Source: an uncultured Clostridia bacterium
GTDB lineage: Bacteria > Bacillota > Clostridia > Oscillospirales > Ruminococcaceae
Assembly: GCA_947383835.1 (NCBI GenBank)
Contig: CANDEV010000005.1
Span: forward strand, 140,605-204,604
Length of the DNA stretch: 64,000 bases
Reading direction: 5' to 3'
A model generated the notes under the pieces. It had not been told where the DNA came from and searched no databases. It saw only the letters and a program-made list of their open reading frames with translations. How positions within the stretch are numbered: position 1 is the stretch's first letter; every line of letters starts with the position of its first letter. Position numbers and translations under genes: made by a program. Positions 32,954 through 41,330 of this stretch are shown here, piece by piece.

Positions 32954-34588
32954 TTATAATTTTGAAATATGCTGAAAAGCCTTGTCCGTACTCCAGAAAA
33001 ACATATCGTCCTTGAAACGCTCTTTAAGACCGCACCGCTCTATCATCTCCATAACAGGGGGCTGAACGCAGGAAAAATACACCATAATTCCGCTTGAAAT
33101 AAGTCTCTCGCAGTATTCGTGCAGAGCCTCAATTCCCGAAATATCCGCAACAGTAACGCCTCGCATGGAGAAAATAACATTGTAATTCTCGCCCAATGCG
33201 GAGATTTTTTCTTCAAGCTTGCTGCAAGTACCGAAATAAAGTGGTCCCGATATGTACACAACGCAGGTGTACTTTAATTTTTCGGGATCGACATTGCTTT
33301 CGTCAAGCTTTTCGGGGTCAACCTCCGCAACAGTTACCTGCATATCGGAGACTTTGACAACAAACATGATTATCGAAAATGCCACGCCAATGAGAATTGC
33401 TACCGTAAGATCAAAAATGACGGTCGCAAGCATTGTTATAAGAAACTGGAAGATAGCGGTCTTTATTTTCTTACCGAAAATGGACTTTATTGCCGTCCAG
33501 TCGTTCATTCGCCATGCCGTAACGATAAGTACGCCCGCAAGCGCCGAAAGTGGTATCATAGACATTACCCCGCCGAGGATAAACATCGAGAGCAGCAGTA
33601 CGACAGAGTGAACTACAGAGGTCATTCGGGTCTGTCCGCCTGACTTTATGGCAACGCTTGTGCGGGCGATTGCCGCCGTTGCGGGGACGCCGCCGAAAAA
33701 CGGGATTATCATGTTTCCTACTCCCTGTGCAACAAGCTCCACGTCGGCGTTGAGCTTTTCATTTTTCATTCGACCTGCGGAAGCTCCGCAGAGGAGGGAC
33801 TCAATAAGTCCCAAAGCGGCAATGGATATGGCGGGAACGATAAGTCCCTTGACCGTACCCCAGTCCGCAAACGCTGTAATGTCAAGCCTGTCGTCGAGAA
33901 AAACGGTTTTTGGTATTGCACCCACGACCGCAACGTCAAATTTAAATATCATGTTTGCCGCAGTTGCAAGAACAATAGCCGCCAGCGAGCCGGGGAAGTA
34001 CTGATTTATCTTTTTGGGGTAAACAAACATAAACACGATCACCGCAAGACCGATAATAAGTCCGGTAATGTCAAGGCTTTGTTCAAGGGTGAAATAGCTT
34101 GCAATTTTTTCGATAGTGGTAAGCCCCTCGGAGGTAAGCCCTGTAAGATTGTTCACCTGTCCCAAAGCGATAATAATTGCAATACCGCTTGTAAAGCCGG
34201 TTATAACAGGCATCGGCAGGTATGAAACAAGTCCGCCAAGCTTTAAAATTCCCGCAATAAGCAGCAGTACGCCCGCAATAAAGCTTGCGATAAAAACGCC
34301 CTGAATACCGTACTGAGCCACAAGTGAGACCAAAATAGCCGTCATCGCACCCGTTGGACCGCTTATTTGGTAGGACGCTCCCGAAAGTCCGCCTATGATA
34401 AGTCCCGCAAAAACAGCGGTGATAAGCCCAGCTGCGGCGGTCGCTCCCGAGCTTACACCGAAAGCAAGAGCAAGGGGTAGCGCAACCGCCGCAACGGTAA
34501 CTCCCGCAAGAGCGTCCTGACCGAATTTTTTAGCATTATAGCCTTTAAATTCACGTTTGATAATTTTTCCAAAATCCTTAACTAACAT
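32954..34588 (-). CDS. SulP-family anion transporter with STAS domain
   Basis: A 544-residue membrane protein: about 11-14 helices, with the SulP signature region QDALAGVTVAAVALPLALAFGVSSGATAAAGL near the start and IIPFFGGVPATAAIARTSVAIKSGGQTRMTSVVHS in the middle. The last 120 residues form a cytosolic STAS domain (VVYISGPLYFGTCSKLEEKI, MRGVTVADISGIEALHEY). Members carry sulfate, bicarbonate or dicarboxylates; the substrate here is unknown. ATG 34588 is preferred over 34618 on the basis of GAAAGAAG. Confidence 0.9.
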   Translation of the reverse strand: MLVKDFGKIIKREFKGYNAKKFGQDALAGVTVAAVALPLALAFGVSSGATAAAGLITAVFAGLIIGGLSGASYQISGPTGAMTAILVSLVAQYGIQGVFIASFIAGVLLLIAGILKLGGLVSYLPMPVITGFTSGIAIIIALGQVNNLTGLTSEGLTTIEKIASYFTLEQSLDITGLIIGLAVIVFMFVYPKKINQYFPGSLAAIVLATAANMIFKFDVAVVGAIPKTVFLDDRLDITAFADWGTVKGLIVPAISIAALGLIESLLCGASAGRMKNEKLNADVELVAQGVGNMIIPFFGGVPATAAIARTSVAIKSGGQTRMTSVVHSVVLLLSMFILGGVMSMIPLSALAGVLIVTAWRMNDWTAIKSIFGKKIKTAIFQFLITMLATVIFDLTVAILIGVAFSIIMFVVKVSDMQVTVAEVDPEKLDESNVDPEKLKYTCVVYISGPLYFGTCSKLEEKISALGENYNVIFSMRGVTVADISGIEALHEYCERLISSGIMVYFSCVQPPVMEMIERCGLKERFKDDMFFWSTDKAFQHISKL

Positions 34589-34641
34589 AATTCTGCTTCT
34601 TTCAACAATATTTGGCACGTTTTACAAATACGCCAATTAAC

Positions 34642-34670
34642 ATTTTACTCCTTTGCTAAAATAAAGTCAA
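34642..34670 (-). promoter_or_regulatory. Promoter for sulP
   Basis: Minus strand: -35 TTGACT (34665-34670), 17 bases, -10 TAAAAT (34642-34647). Confidence 0.7.
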
Positions 34671-34711
34671 GCAGAATATATTGCACAAAATCCCATACTT
34701 TTTGGTAACAT

Positions 34712-35599
34712 TCACAAAATTCCCTCAAAATCAAATTCTGGAGTGTATTCCTCCTTTGCGGAGGAGCGTTCCTGCATAAAGCCGTTCAGCCCCAGTTCCC
34801 GCGCCTTGTCAAGGACGAAATTATACTCAAATGTGGAAATTCTTCTGGAAATCTCCTTATGCAGGGAGCTTTTATAAAACGGCGTGTACTGGCTCATAAG
34901 GCTTATTAAAATATCGTCCTTAGGGAGGTTTTCCGCTATCCATTCAAGCACCTTGACAGAGTCGTGCCTGTGAGACGGCAGCGCAAGGTGGCGTATGATC
35001 ATGCCGCGCCGCATAATGCCGTCCTCAATTTTATATGCCCCAACTTGACGGTACATTTCCTTTAAAGCCGCCGTAACAGTTTCAAAATAATTGTCCGCAG
35101 ATGAGTACTTTTTAGCAAGTTTGTTGTCGTAATACTTAAAGTCGGGGAGGTAAATGTCCACATACCCCTCCAGCATTTTCAGCGTTTCAATACGTTCATA
35201 CCCGCCGGTGTTGTAAACTATCGGAATATTCAGTTTGCCGCGGCATATATCCAGCGTCTCGATAATTTGCGGCACATAAGGCGTGGGGCTTACAAGGTCA
35301 ATGTTGTGCGCTCCTTTTTCCTGTAATTCAAGGAAAATTTCCGCAAGACGTGTTGCGGAAATTTCCTTTCCGATATTTTCGGAGGAAATTTTGTAATTTT
35401 GACAGAAGCAGCATTTCATGCAGCAGCCCGAAAAGAAAACCGTCCCCGCGCCGTTATTTCCTGAAAGGCAAGGCTCTTCCCACATATGAAGATAGGCTTT
35501 TGCGGCGCGGATATTTGACCCGCAGCCGCAGAAGCCTGTACCGTTATATCTGTCTGCCCCGCATTTTCTCGGGCAAAGCGTGCAATTGTGCAAATCCAT
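34712..35599 (-). CDS. Radical SAM protein, PflA-like
   Basis: A 295-residue radical SAM enzyme of the COG1313 (putative pyruvate formate-lyase activating) group. An N-terminal Cys-rich segment (CTLCPRKCGADRYNGTGFCGCG) is followed by the cluster motif CCMKCCFC (CxxxCxxC) and the barrel with DLVSPTPYVPQI, VYNTGGYE, VDIYLPDFKYYD. Family members are probably glycyl-radical activases or AMMECR-linked enzymes; the partner is not in the window. Start ATG 35599 follows AAAAGGTG. Confidence 0.88.
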   Translation of the reverse strand: MDLHNCTLCPRKCGADRYNGTGFCGCGSNIRAAKAYLHMWEEPCLSGNNGAGTVFFSGCCMKCCFCQNYKISSENIGKEISATRLAEIFLELQEKGAHNIDLVSPTPYVPQIIETLDICRGKLNIPIVYNTGGYERIETLKMLEGYVDIYLPDFKYYDNKLAKKYSSADNYFETVTAALKEMYRQVGAYKIEDGIMRRGMIIRHLALPSHRHDSVKVLEWIAENLPKDDILISLMSQYTPFYKSSLHKEISRRISTFEYNFVLDKARELGLNGFMQERSSAKEEYTPEFDFEGIL

Positions 35600-35634
35600 T
35601 AATAATCACCTTTTGATATAAAAATGTTTTCCTG

Positions 35635-36150
35635 CTAATGACGGTTGTATTCCATAGACAGATTGCAAAATCCATTGCAATGGTTTGCTTCTGTAACATA
35701 AAATCCAAGCTTTTTCCAGAAAGAAAAACCGCTGATATTATTGTCCTGTACAGAAAGCTTTACAGATTTGTAGTCTGCATGGAAAGCCTCGTCTATAAGT
35801 GTGTTAATTATTTTTGTCGCAATACCTTTCCGTTTGAATTTTTCATTCATAAGAAAAAGACCTATGTACAATGTACCGTTATCGGGATAATCTTCTAACA
35901 TTGAAAGAATTGCAGCGGCTTCACCGTTAATCGAAAAACCTATACAATAACATTTTTCTTTTGGAAAACCGTTTGGGCAATATTCAATCGTGTCAATGCA
36001 ATCGTCTTTTGATGCGGAACGACCGTCCGTTATCAAATAATAATCATTATTGCAATAAAAAACCTCTGAATACTTATCCAAATTTTCCATTGACAACAAT
36101 TCAACATTATAGTCAGATAAACGCTGTTGCAGGTTTGTACGTAAGTGCAT
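35635..36150 (-). CDS. GNAT-family N-acetyltransferase
   Basis: A 171-residue protein with the acetyl-CoA-binding pattern: LYIGLFLMNEKFKRKGIATKIINTLIDEAF (motif A, RKGIAT pyrophosphate loop) and VKLSVQDNNISGFSFWKKLGFYVTE (motif B). The substrate is unknown. AAAGGTG precedes ATG 36150. AT-rich compared with neighbours, and lies 35 bases before the radical SAM gene. Confidence 0.82.
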   Translation of the reverse strand: MHLRTNLQQRLSDYNVELLSMENLDKYSEVFYCNNDYYLITDGRSASKDDCIDTIEYCPNGFPKEKCYCIGFSINGEAAAILSMLEDYPDNGTLYIGLFLMNEKFKRKGIATKIINTLIDEAFHADYKSVKLSVQDNNISGFSFWKKLGFYVTEANHCNGFCNLSMEYNRH

Positions 36151-36187
36151 AGGTATCACCTTTTTACGAAAAGAATAAATATTTAAC

Positions 36188-37177
36188 TTATTGTTTTGTC
36201 GCAGTAACTTTTTTCACAGGTCTTATTTCTTTCCAAAACCGTGCGGGATCATGATATAAGTAAGCAATTCTTCCGTCAGAAGCATCATAGCAGTACCCTG
36301 TGTCTGAAAAATCGAAATTCTTAATAACTTCGCTTACTTTCTCCTCTACGCTTCGGTTTTCCTGCTCATAATCAAACGGACCGTGTTCAAAAACAATATA
36401 CTCGGCTTCGGGAATGTCGATCATAAGCATTTGCGAAGGTACTTCGCCATTATAATCGACGGGAAGCCTTACTCCGTAACATTCCGCGCGGGGAATACCA
36501 TAGCAGAATGGTTTACCCTTAGAGTCATGAAGAAACGCCATTATCTGACCGGCGCCGCTGTTTGGCTCACTTCCTCCCTCGTCGTCCAATTTGCCTTTAA
36601 TACTGTCAAGCAAGCCGCAGATAGTTTCGCAGTCATGTCCGGGTATCTGCGACTGTTTTTGCCAGAAGTCCCAATATCCGTTGCTGTCATAACTTTTAAC
36701 GTGTAAAAATTTGTGCGCGGGGATTGTTACAAAATAAACCTTGACATCATTTGTGGATTTAATCATACCGATCTCTCCCATTTCAAAAAAGTAGCGGTCG
36801 AACGGACAGAGTTTTGTACGAATAACAAGGGTGACAGGGTTTTTTCGGTATTCGCTCGGTGTGATACCGTAAAGCTCTTTGAATGCACGTGTAAAAGCTT
36901 CATGGGACGAAAAACCGTAATCTACGGCAATATCCAATATATACCTTTTACTGTCCCGCAATTCTTTCAGCGCAAAGGCTAATTTCCTGCGGCGCAGATA
37001 ATCTCTGAATGTCATACCCGATATTTCTTTGAATTTTCTCGTAATATAAAATTCGGAATAGTTTAATTTGCTTGAAATTACGGAAAGCGTCATGGCTTCG
37101 TCATTGTGCTGCTTGATACATCGGTCGATCTCATCGACGATTATTTGGATCTGCTTTTGCATTTCGTACATCATCAT
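36188..37177 (-). CDS. AraC-family regulator with GyrI-like effector domain (second copy)
   Basis: A 329-residue protein with the same plan as the gene at 30925-31836: AraC domain (LSVISSKLNYSEFYITRKFKEISGMTFRDYL, ILDIAVDYGFSSHEAFTRAFKELYGITPSEYRK), then an effector domain (VYFVTIPAHKFLHVKSYDSNGYWDFWQ, CETICGLLDSIKG). It probably senses a small amphipathic molecule. GAGGTG lies just before three ATG codons (37177, 37174, 37171); the last has the best spacing. TATAAT is visible upstream with a weak -35. Confidence 0.87.
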   Translation of the reverse strand: MMMYEMQKQIQIIVDEIDRCIKQHNDEAMTLSVISSKLNYSEFYITRKFKEISGMTFRDYLRRRKLAFALKELRDSKRYILDIAVDYGFSSHEAFTRAFKELYGITPSEYRKNPVTLVIRTKLCPFDRYFFEMGEIGMIKSTNDVKVYFVTIPAHKFLHVKSYDSNGYWDFWQKQSQIPGHDCETICGLLDSIKGKLDDEGGSEPNSGAGQIMAFLHDSKGKPFCYGIPRAECYGVRLPVDYNGEVPSQMLMIDIPEAEYIVFEHGPFDYEQENRSVEEKVSEVIKNFDFSDTGYCYDASDGRIAYLYHDPARFWKEIRPVKKVTATKQ

Positions 37178-37261
37178 TCACCTCGTTTCAACCGCTCTGT
37201 ATTAATTATAGCTTAAAAGAAACAGTAGTGCTTGATTTTATTTGCACAAAATTCAAAGAAA

Positions 37262-37287
37262 ATTTCCCCACATTGCTGAGGGGAAAT
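37262..37287. terminator. Hairpin between araC-type gene and tRNA-Ser
   Basis: ATTTCCCC / GGGGAAAT stem with a ten-base loop; T-rich on the minus strand. The rest of 37290-37469 shows no gene and no clear structure. Confidence 0.5.
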
Positions 37288-37469
37288 ATATGATTTCACA
37301 TTTTAGAGCAAAATATAAAAATATCCTTACCGTTTCTGTTTTAAGAAATTAAGAAGCAAGAGGCAAGAATTGAAAAGTGACTTTTTAAGCTTTTGGGTTA
37401 ATAAAACAGATATGTTTAGATAATTTTATAGATTGCTATAAACAGTGTTTAATCTCTGCAAAAGCATTT

Positions 37470-37553
37470 TCCCGCCCCCTTGAGGGGGCTATATAAAGTA
37501 AGTCACCCTCGCATTTTACTGCGGGGGTGACTTTCGCTGCGGGCGTTCCCCGC
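37470..37553 (+). repeat. Dispersed two-hairpin repeat, copy B, abutting tRNA-Ser
   Basis: CCCGCCCCCTTGAGGGGGC, variable middle, then CTGCGGGGGTGACTTTCGC and TGCGGGCGTTCCCCGC. Its end is flush with the CCA end of the minus-strand tRNA, as if placed at the 3' boundary of the gene. It could serve as the tRNA transcript's terminator or processing signal. Confidence 0.8.
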
Positions 37554-37646
37554 TGGCGGAGAAGGAGGGATTCGAACCCTCGATGAGCTATCAACCCATA
37601 CACGAGTTCCAGTCGTGCGCCATAAACCGGGCTAGGCGACTTCTCC
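37554..37646 (-). tRNA. tRNA-Ser (anticodon GGA)
   Basis: 93 nt with encoded CCA. Acceptor GGAGAAG / CTTCTCC, D arm GCC/GGC, anticodon stem CACGA/TCGTG with loop CTGGAAC giving GGA at 34-36, an extended variable arm typical of class II tRNA-Ser, and T arm GAGGG-TTCGAAT-CCCTC. It reads UCC and UCU. Confidence 0.97.
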
Positions 37647-37699
37647 GAATATATGCAGGAACTTAATGTTTTATGTTCTGCATTTTTAACGACTTAATT

Positions 37700-37728
37700 A
37701 TTATAGCAGGATTTTTTGCAATTGTCAA
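37700..37728 (-). promoter_or_regulatory. Consensus promoter for tRNA-Ser
   Basis: Minus strand: -35 TTGACA (37723-37728), 17-base spacer, -10 TATAAT (37700-37705), both perfect. Confidence 0.92.
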
Positions 37729-37804
37729 GTGTTTTTTACAAAAAAATATTTTATTGGCACATTTTGTGATTTTGCTAAAAATTTGCATATTTTTTTATAA
37801 GATA

Positions 37805-37833
37805 TTGCAGTTTTGATTTTTTTGTGGTATAAT
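37805..37833 (+). promoter_or_regulatory. Promoter for the obg operon
   Basis: -35 TTGCAG (37805-37810), 17-base spacer, -10 TATAAT (37828-37833), about 40 bases before the obg ATG. Confidence 0.8.
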
Positions 37834-37876
37834 ATTATGGGTTTAAGTTGCAATTTGTTTGAGAAAGAGGTTAATC

Positions 37877-39157
37877 ATGTTTGTTGACAAGGCAAAAATT
37901 AAGATAAAAGCGGGGGACGGCGGCGACGGAGCCGTTTCTTTCCACCGTGAAAAATATGTTGCGAGCGGCGGTCCTGACGGCGGCGACGGCGGTAAGGGCG
38001 GAGACATTATTTTCCAAGTGGACGACAACTTCTCCACTCTTGAAGATTTCCGCTACAAAAAGAAGTATATCGCGCAGCGCGGCGAAAACGGTTCTTCGGG
38101 GAACAAAACGGGCAAAAATGCTCCCGACCTTATTATAAGAGTACCTATGGGTACTCTTATCCGTGACGCGGAAACAGGCAGGATAATGGCGGATATGTCC
38201 TCGGACGAGCCTAAAGTTCTCGCTAAGGGAGGCAAGGGAGGCAAGGGCAACGCTCGCTTTGCCACGCCCACAAGACAGATACCTAAATTTGCCAAGCCGG
38301 GATTTCTCGGCGAGGAGTTTGAGATTTCCCTTGAATTAAAGCTTATTGCGGACGTTGGTCTTGTGGGATTTCCTAATGTTGGAAAGTCCACGTTGATTTC
38401 CGTTGTTTCAGCAGCAAAGCCGAAAATTGCCAATTATCATTTTACCACGCTTACTCCGGTTCTTGGCGTTGTCAAGGTCGAGGAGGGCAAATCTTTTGTA
38501 ATGGCGGATATTCCCGGACTTATCGAGGGCGCAAGCGACGGTATAGGGCTTGGACACGAGTTCCTTCGCCATGTTGAAAGGTGCAGGCTTATTGTGCACG
38601 TTATAGACGTTTCCGGAATTGAGGGACGCGACCCCAAAAGTGATTTTGAAATTATCAACCGTGAGTTAAAAACTTTCAGTGAGGAGCTTGCGGAGCTTCC
38701 TCAAATAGTTGCCGCAAACAAGTGCGACATGGCTTCTGCGGAGCAAATAGCCGATTTTAGGCAGTATATAGAAAATCTTGGTTTGAAGTTTTATGAAATC
38801 TCCGCCGCAACAACGCAGGGAACAAAGCAGCTTGTGGGCGCGATCGCGGCAGAGCTTGATAAACTCCCTCCAATAAAGGAGTACGAGGTTGAACCCATGA
38901 CCCAGCAGGAGCTTGACGAGCGTGCGGGAATGGGAGAAAAATTCGAGATAAAGCGTGGCGACGACGGCGTGTTCTACGTTGAAGCGCCTTGGCTTGAAAA
39001 TATCATGCGTACCGTTGATATGGACGATTACGCTTCATTGCAGTATTTTCAGCGTGTCCTGCGTAACAGCGGCATAATCGACGAGTTGGAAAGAAAAGGC
39101 ATTGACGAGGGTGACACCGTAAACATTTTCGGCTTTGAGTTTGACTTTGTATTTTAA
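37877..39157 (+). CDS. obg: GTPase Obg/CgtA
   Basis: A 426-residue ribosome-associated GTPase. The glycine-rich N-terminal OBG fold (KIKAGDGGDGAVSFHREKYVASGGPDGGDGGKGGD) precedes the G domain (GFPNVGKSTL Walker A, DIPGLIEGA, NKCD) and a C-terminal OCT domain (YFQRVLRNSGIIDELERKGIDEGDTV). It participates in 50S assembly and stress control, including sporulation entry in Bacillus. ATG 37877 follows AAAGAGG. Downstream genes through the MBL hydrolase are in one orientation with short gaps. Confidence 0.97.
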   Translation: MFVDKAKIKIKAGDGGDGAVSFHREKYVASGGPDGGDGGKGGDIIFQVDDNFSTLEDFRYKKKYIAQRGENGSSGNKTGKNAPDLIIRVPMGTLIRDAETGRIMADMSSDEPKVLAKGGKGGKGNARFATPTRQIPKFAKPGFLGEEFEISLELKLIADVGLVGFPNVGKSTLISVVSAAKPKIANYHFTTLTPVLGVVKVEEGKSFVMADIPGLIEGASDGIGLGHEFLRHVERCRLIVHVIDVSGIEGRDPKSDFEIINRELKTFSEELAELPQIVAANKCDMASAEQIADFRQYIENLGLKFYEISAATTQGTKQLVGAIAAELDKLPPIKEYEVEPMTQQELDERAGMGEKFEIKRGDDGVFYVEAPWLENIMRTVDMDDYASLQYFQRVLRNSGIIDELERKGIDEGDTVNIFGFEFDFVF

Positions 39158-39179
39158 ATATATTGGAGGGAAATTTTGT

Positions 39180-39614
39180 ATGGGACTTAGAGATAAGCTT
39201 TTTAAAAAGAAACCGCCAACACTTGAAGAGGATATTCATACAGCCTGCGAATGGGTAGTCATGGCTCTTAATTCGTCGGGCTACAAAGCGGATTATACCC
39301 TCGAAAGCATGAAAGAGATCGACCGCTTTATTGACGAGCAAAGCGGAGAAAACGGCATAATTTCACGTAACAGAGGAAAAATTATTTTCTCCTTGGGCTG
39401 CTATATCGGCGAGACTGTTATTTGTCTTTACGGCGGGAAGTGGCATACCGATGATAACGACCCGCAGGGCGAAATAAACGCGTCTGTCGAGCTTGAGAAT
39501 AATACGGTTATTTTTCCGATGCAAAGGGTAATAAAAAGGTATCAGAATGGCAGCGAGGACGGCATATATGCTTATGTTTATGTTCTTTCGCCCGATAAAA
39601 CGACTTTGGAATAA
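39180..39614 (+). CDS. DUF3806-like protein
   Basis: A 144-residue cytosolic protein. SMKEIDRFIDEQSGENGIISRNRGKIIFSLGCYIGETVICLYGGKWHTDDNDP resembles DUF3806 proteins (small alpha/beta proteins of unknown function). GGAGGG precedes ATG 39180. It is 22 bases after obg and 22 bases before the Nudix gene. Confidence 0.6.
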   Translation: MGLRDKLFKKKPPTLEEDIHTACEWVVMALNSSGYKADYTLESMKEIDRFIDEQSGENGIISRNRGKIIFSLGCYIGETVICLYGGKWHTDDNDPQGEINASVELENNTVIFPMQRVIKRYQNGSEDGIYAYVYVLSPDKTTLE

Positions 39615-39636
39615 TGTTTAAAGGAGAAAGACAAAT

Positions 39637-40173
39637 ATGGAGATTTTTGACTTATACGACAGCGACCGAAACAAAACAGGCAGGACAATGGAGCGGGGAA
39701 CTCCCGAACCGGAAGGTTTTTACCGCATGGTTGTGCACGTCTGCATTTTCAACAGCGACGGTAAAATGCTTATACAGCAGCGGCAGCCGTTCAAGCGCAG
39801 CTGGAGCGGTATGTGGGACTTGACTGTCGGCGGCAGCTCCGTTGCGGGGGACACAAGCCTTACCGCCGCGATACGTGAGACTTCCGAAGAAATAGGCTTA
39901 CAGCTTGCTTCCGAAGAGCTGCGGCGAGTGCTGACGATACAGAGTGAAAGTGTATTTGACGATATTTACGTGGTGCAAAAGGATTTGGACGAGAACTCTT
40001 TAAAATTGCAGTATGAAGAGGTTGCACAGGTAAAATGGGCTTCTGACGAGGAAATTAAAAGCATGATAGATGAGGAAATATTTATCCCGTATCACAAGTC
40101 GCTGATAGACCTGCTGTTCTTTATGAGAAACCACGACCGAACACGTACTGCGGAAGATAAAACGGAAATATAA
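39637..40173 (+). CDS. Nudix hydrolase, IDI-like
   Basis: A 178-residue protein. The Nudix box is GSSVAGDTSLTAAIRETSEEIGL near residue 65, with the catalytic glutamates in RETSEEIG. The N-terminal FDLYDSDRNKTGRTMERG and FYRMVVHVCIFNSDGKMLIQQRQPFKRSWSGMWDLTVGG resemble the isopentenyl-diphosphate isomerase-like Nudix branch found widely in Firmicutes. These probably clean up or remodel nucleoside diphosphate derivatives. GGAGAAAG precedes the ATG. Confidence 0.85.
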   Translation: MEIFDLYDSDRNKTGRTMERGTPEPEGFYRMVVHVCIFNSDGKMLIQQRQPFKRSWSGMWDLTVGGSSVAGDTSLTAAIRETSEEIGLQLASEELRRVLTIQSESVFDDIYVVQKDLDENSLKLQYEEVAQVKWASDEEIKSMIDEEIFIPYHKSLIDLLFFMRNHDRTRTAEDKTEI

Positions 40174-40229
40174 AGCAGAGCTTTGAATGACGGGGCGATG
40201 CCCATTATTGAACGAAAGGGTGGTACACT

Positions 40230-40646
40230 ATAGAAAAGCATGACGTAAATCAATACAGCCCCCTAACCCTTGCTTTTTTGGGGGACGCGGTCTACGAGCA
40301 GCTTGTCCGCGAGCGGCTTGTGCTGACAGCTAATATGCCTGTAAAAAAGCTCCATTCCGAGGCGGTGGAACGTGTCCGCGCGGCGTATCAGTCCAAAGCT
40401 GTTGAGGAAATTCTTCCCATATTAACGGAGGAGGAGACCGCTGTTTTAAAGCGGGGCAGGAATGCGACAGGCAACACCGTGCCGAAAAGCTCCAATCCTG
40501 TGGAGTACAGACGTGCAACGGCTCTGGAGACGCTGTTTGGGTACTTAAAGCTTACGGAAAATTATAAAAGAATGGTTGAATTATTCGACATAATATGGTA
40601 TAATACAAAAATGTATGGCGAAGAGGTGGAAAAAAATGAACCTTGA
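40230..40646 (+). CDS. mrnC: Mini-RNase III, with apparent ATA start codon
   Basis: A 138-residue RNase III-type catalytic domain without a dsRNA-binding domain, which processes 23S rRNA ends. The family motif SPLTLAFLGDAVYEQLVRERLV is intact, with GRNATGNTVPKSSNPVEYRRATALETLFGYLKL downstream. In this frame the only ribosome site (AAAGGGTGG at 40215-40223) points to ATA at 40230. No ATG, GTG or TTG lies between it and the conserved motif until TTG 40278, which would delete SPLTLAF. The stop overlaps the MBL gene by 11 bases. Confidence 0.83.
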   Translation: MEKHDVNQYSPLTLAFLGDAVYEQLVRERLVLTANMPVKKLHSEAVERVRAAYQSKAVEEILPILTEEETAVLKRGRNATGNTVPKSSNPVEYRRATALETLFGYLKLTENYKRMVELFDIIWYNTKMYGEEVEKNEP

Positions 40647-41295
40647 GGGAGTTAATATGATAACCTGCGGGAACGGGAACTGTTACGTTATCCGCGGCAG
40701 AAGCGGGGATATGCTCATCGACACGGGTACAGAGGATTACCGCGACGAGATCGAAACATGGCTTCAATACTATAATGTAAAGCTTATCTTCCTTACACAC
40801 GGGCATAACGACCATATCGGAAACGCGGCGTATTTTTCAAAGCTTTTCGGGGCGGACATTGTTATGAGTTCTCTTGATCTTGCGCTGTCAAGACACAATC
40901 TTATGCACCGCATTTATCCTGTCGGTATCAGGGGCAAGGTCATTTTGTCGGCATCTCAAAAGCTTATGGGACAGAGCACCGAAAGCTTTGCGGTAAACAT
41001 TTTCCCCGAGGACGGTGTTGCTCTCGGTGAGAAGTACGGCATTGAGTGTAAAGCCGTAAAGCTTGACGGACATACAAAGGGTTCTTTTGGAATAATGCAG
41101 GGCAGAGATTTATACGTTGGGGACGCGCTGATGAATTTTGTGTACCCAAGCTCCTCGCTGATTTGTGAAAGTCCAAAGGCGGCAAGGGAGTCCCTTTACA
41201 AGATAGCGGCTCTGTCTCCCGAAAGAATATTTTTCGGGCACGGCAAGCCAATTGAGACGGGAAGCCGCGCATATGAGAAATTGCTTAATATATAG
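40636..41295 (+). CDS. MBL-fold metallo-hydrolase
   Basis: A 219-residue single-domain metallo-beta-lactamase fold. Metal ligands are LTHGHNDHIGNA (HxHxDH), KLDGHTKGSFGI (third His) and the Asp in YVGDALMN, then FFGHGKPIE at the C-terminus. This resembles glyoxalase II-like thioesterases, but the substrate is unknown. GAGGTGG lies 6 bases before ATG 40636, inside the mrnC end. Confidence 0.87.
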   Translation: MNLEGVNMITCGNGNCYVIRGRSGDMLIDTGTEDYRDEIETWLQYYNVKLIFLTHGHNDHIGNAAYFSKLFGADIVMSSLDLALSRHNLMHRIYPVGIRGKVILSASQKLMGQSTESFAVNIFPEDGVALGEKYGIECKAVKLDGHTKGSFGIMQGRDLYVGDALMNFVYPSSSLICESPKAARESLYKIAALSPERIFFGHGKPIETGSRAYEKLLNI

Positions 41296-41330
41296 CAAAA
41301 AATAACATTTTATATAAGGAGAGAATTTTT

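Noticed and set aside
40240..40248. ATG at 40240 as start of mrnC
   Set aside because: It is in the wrong frame and meets a stop codon after two codons.
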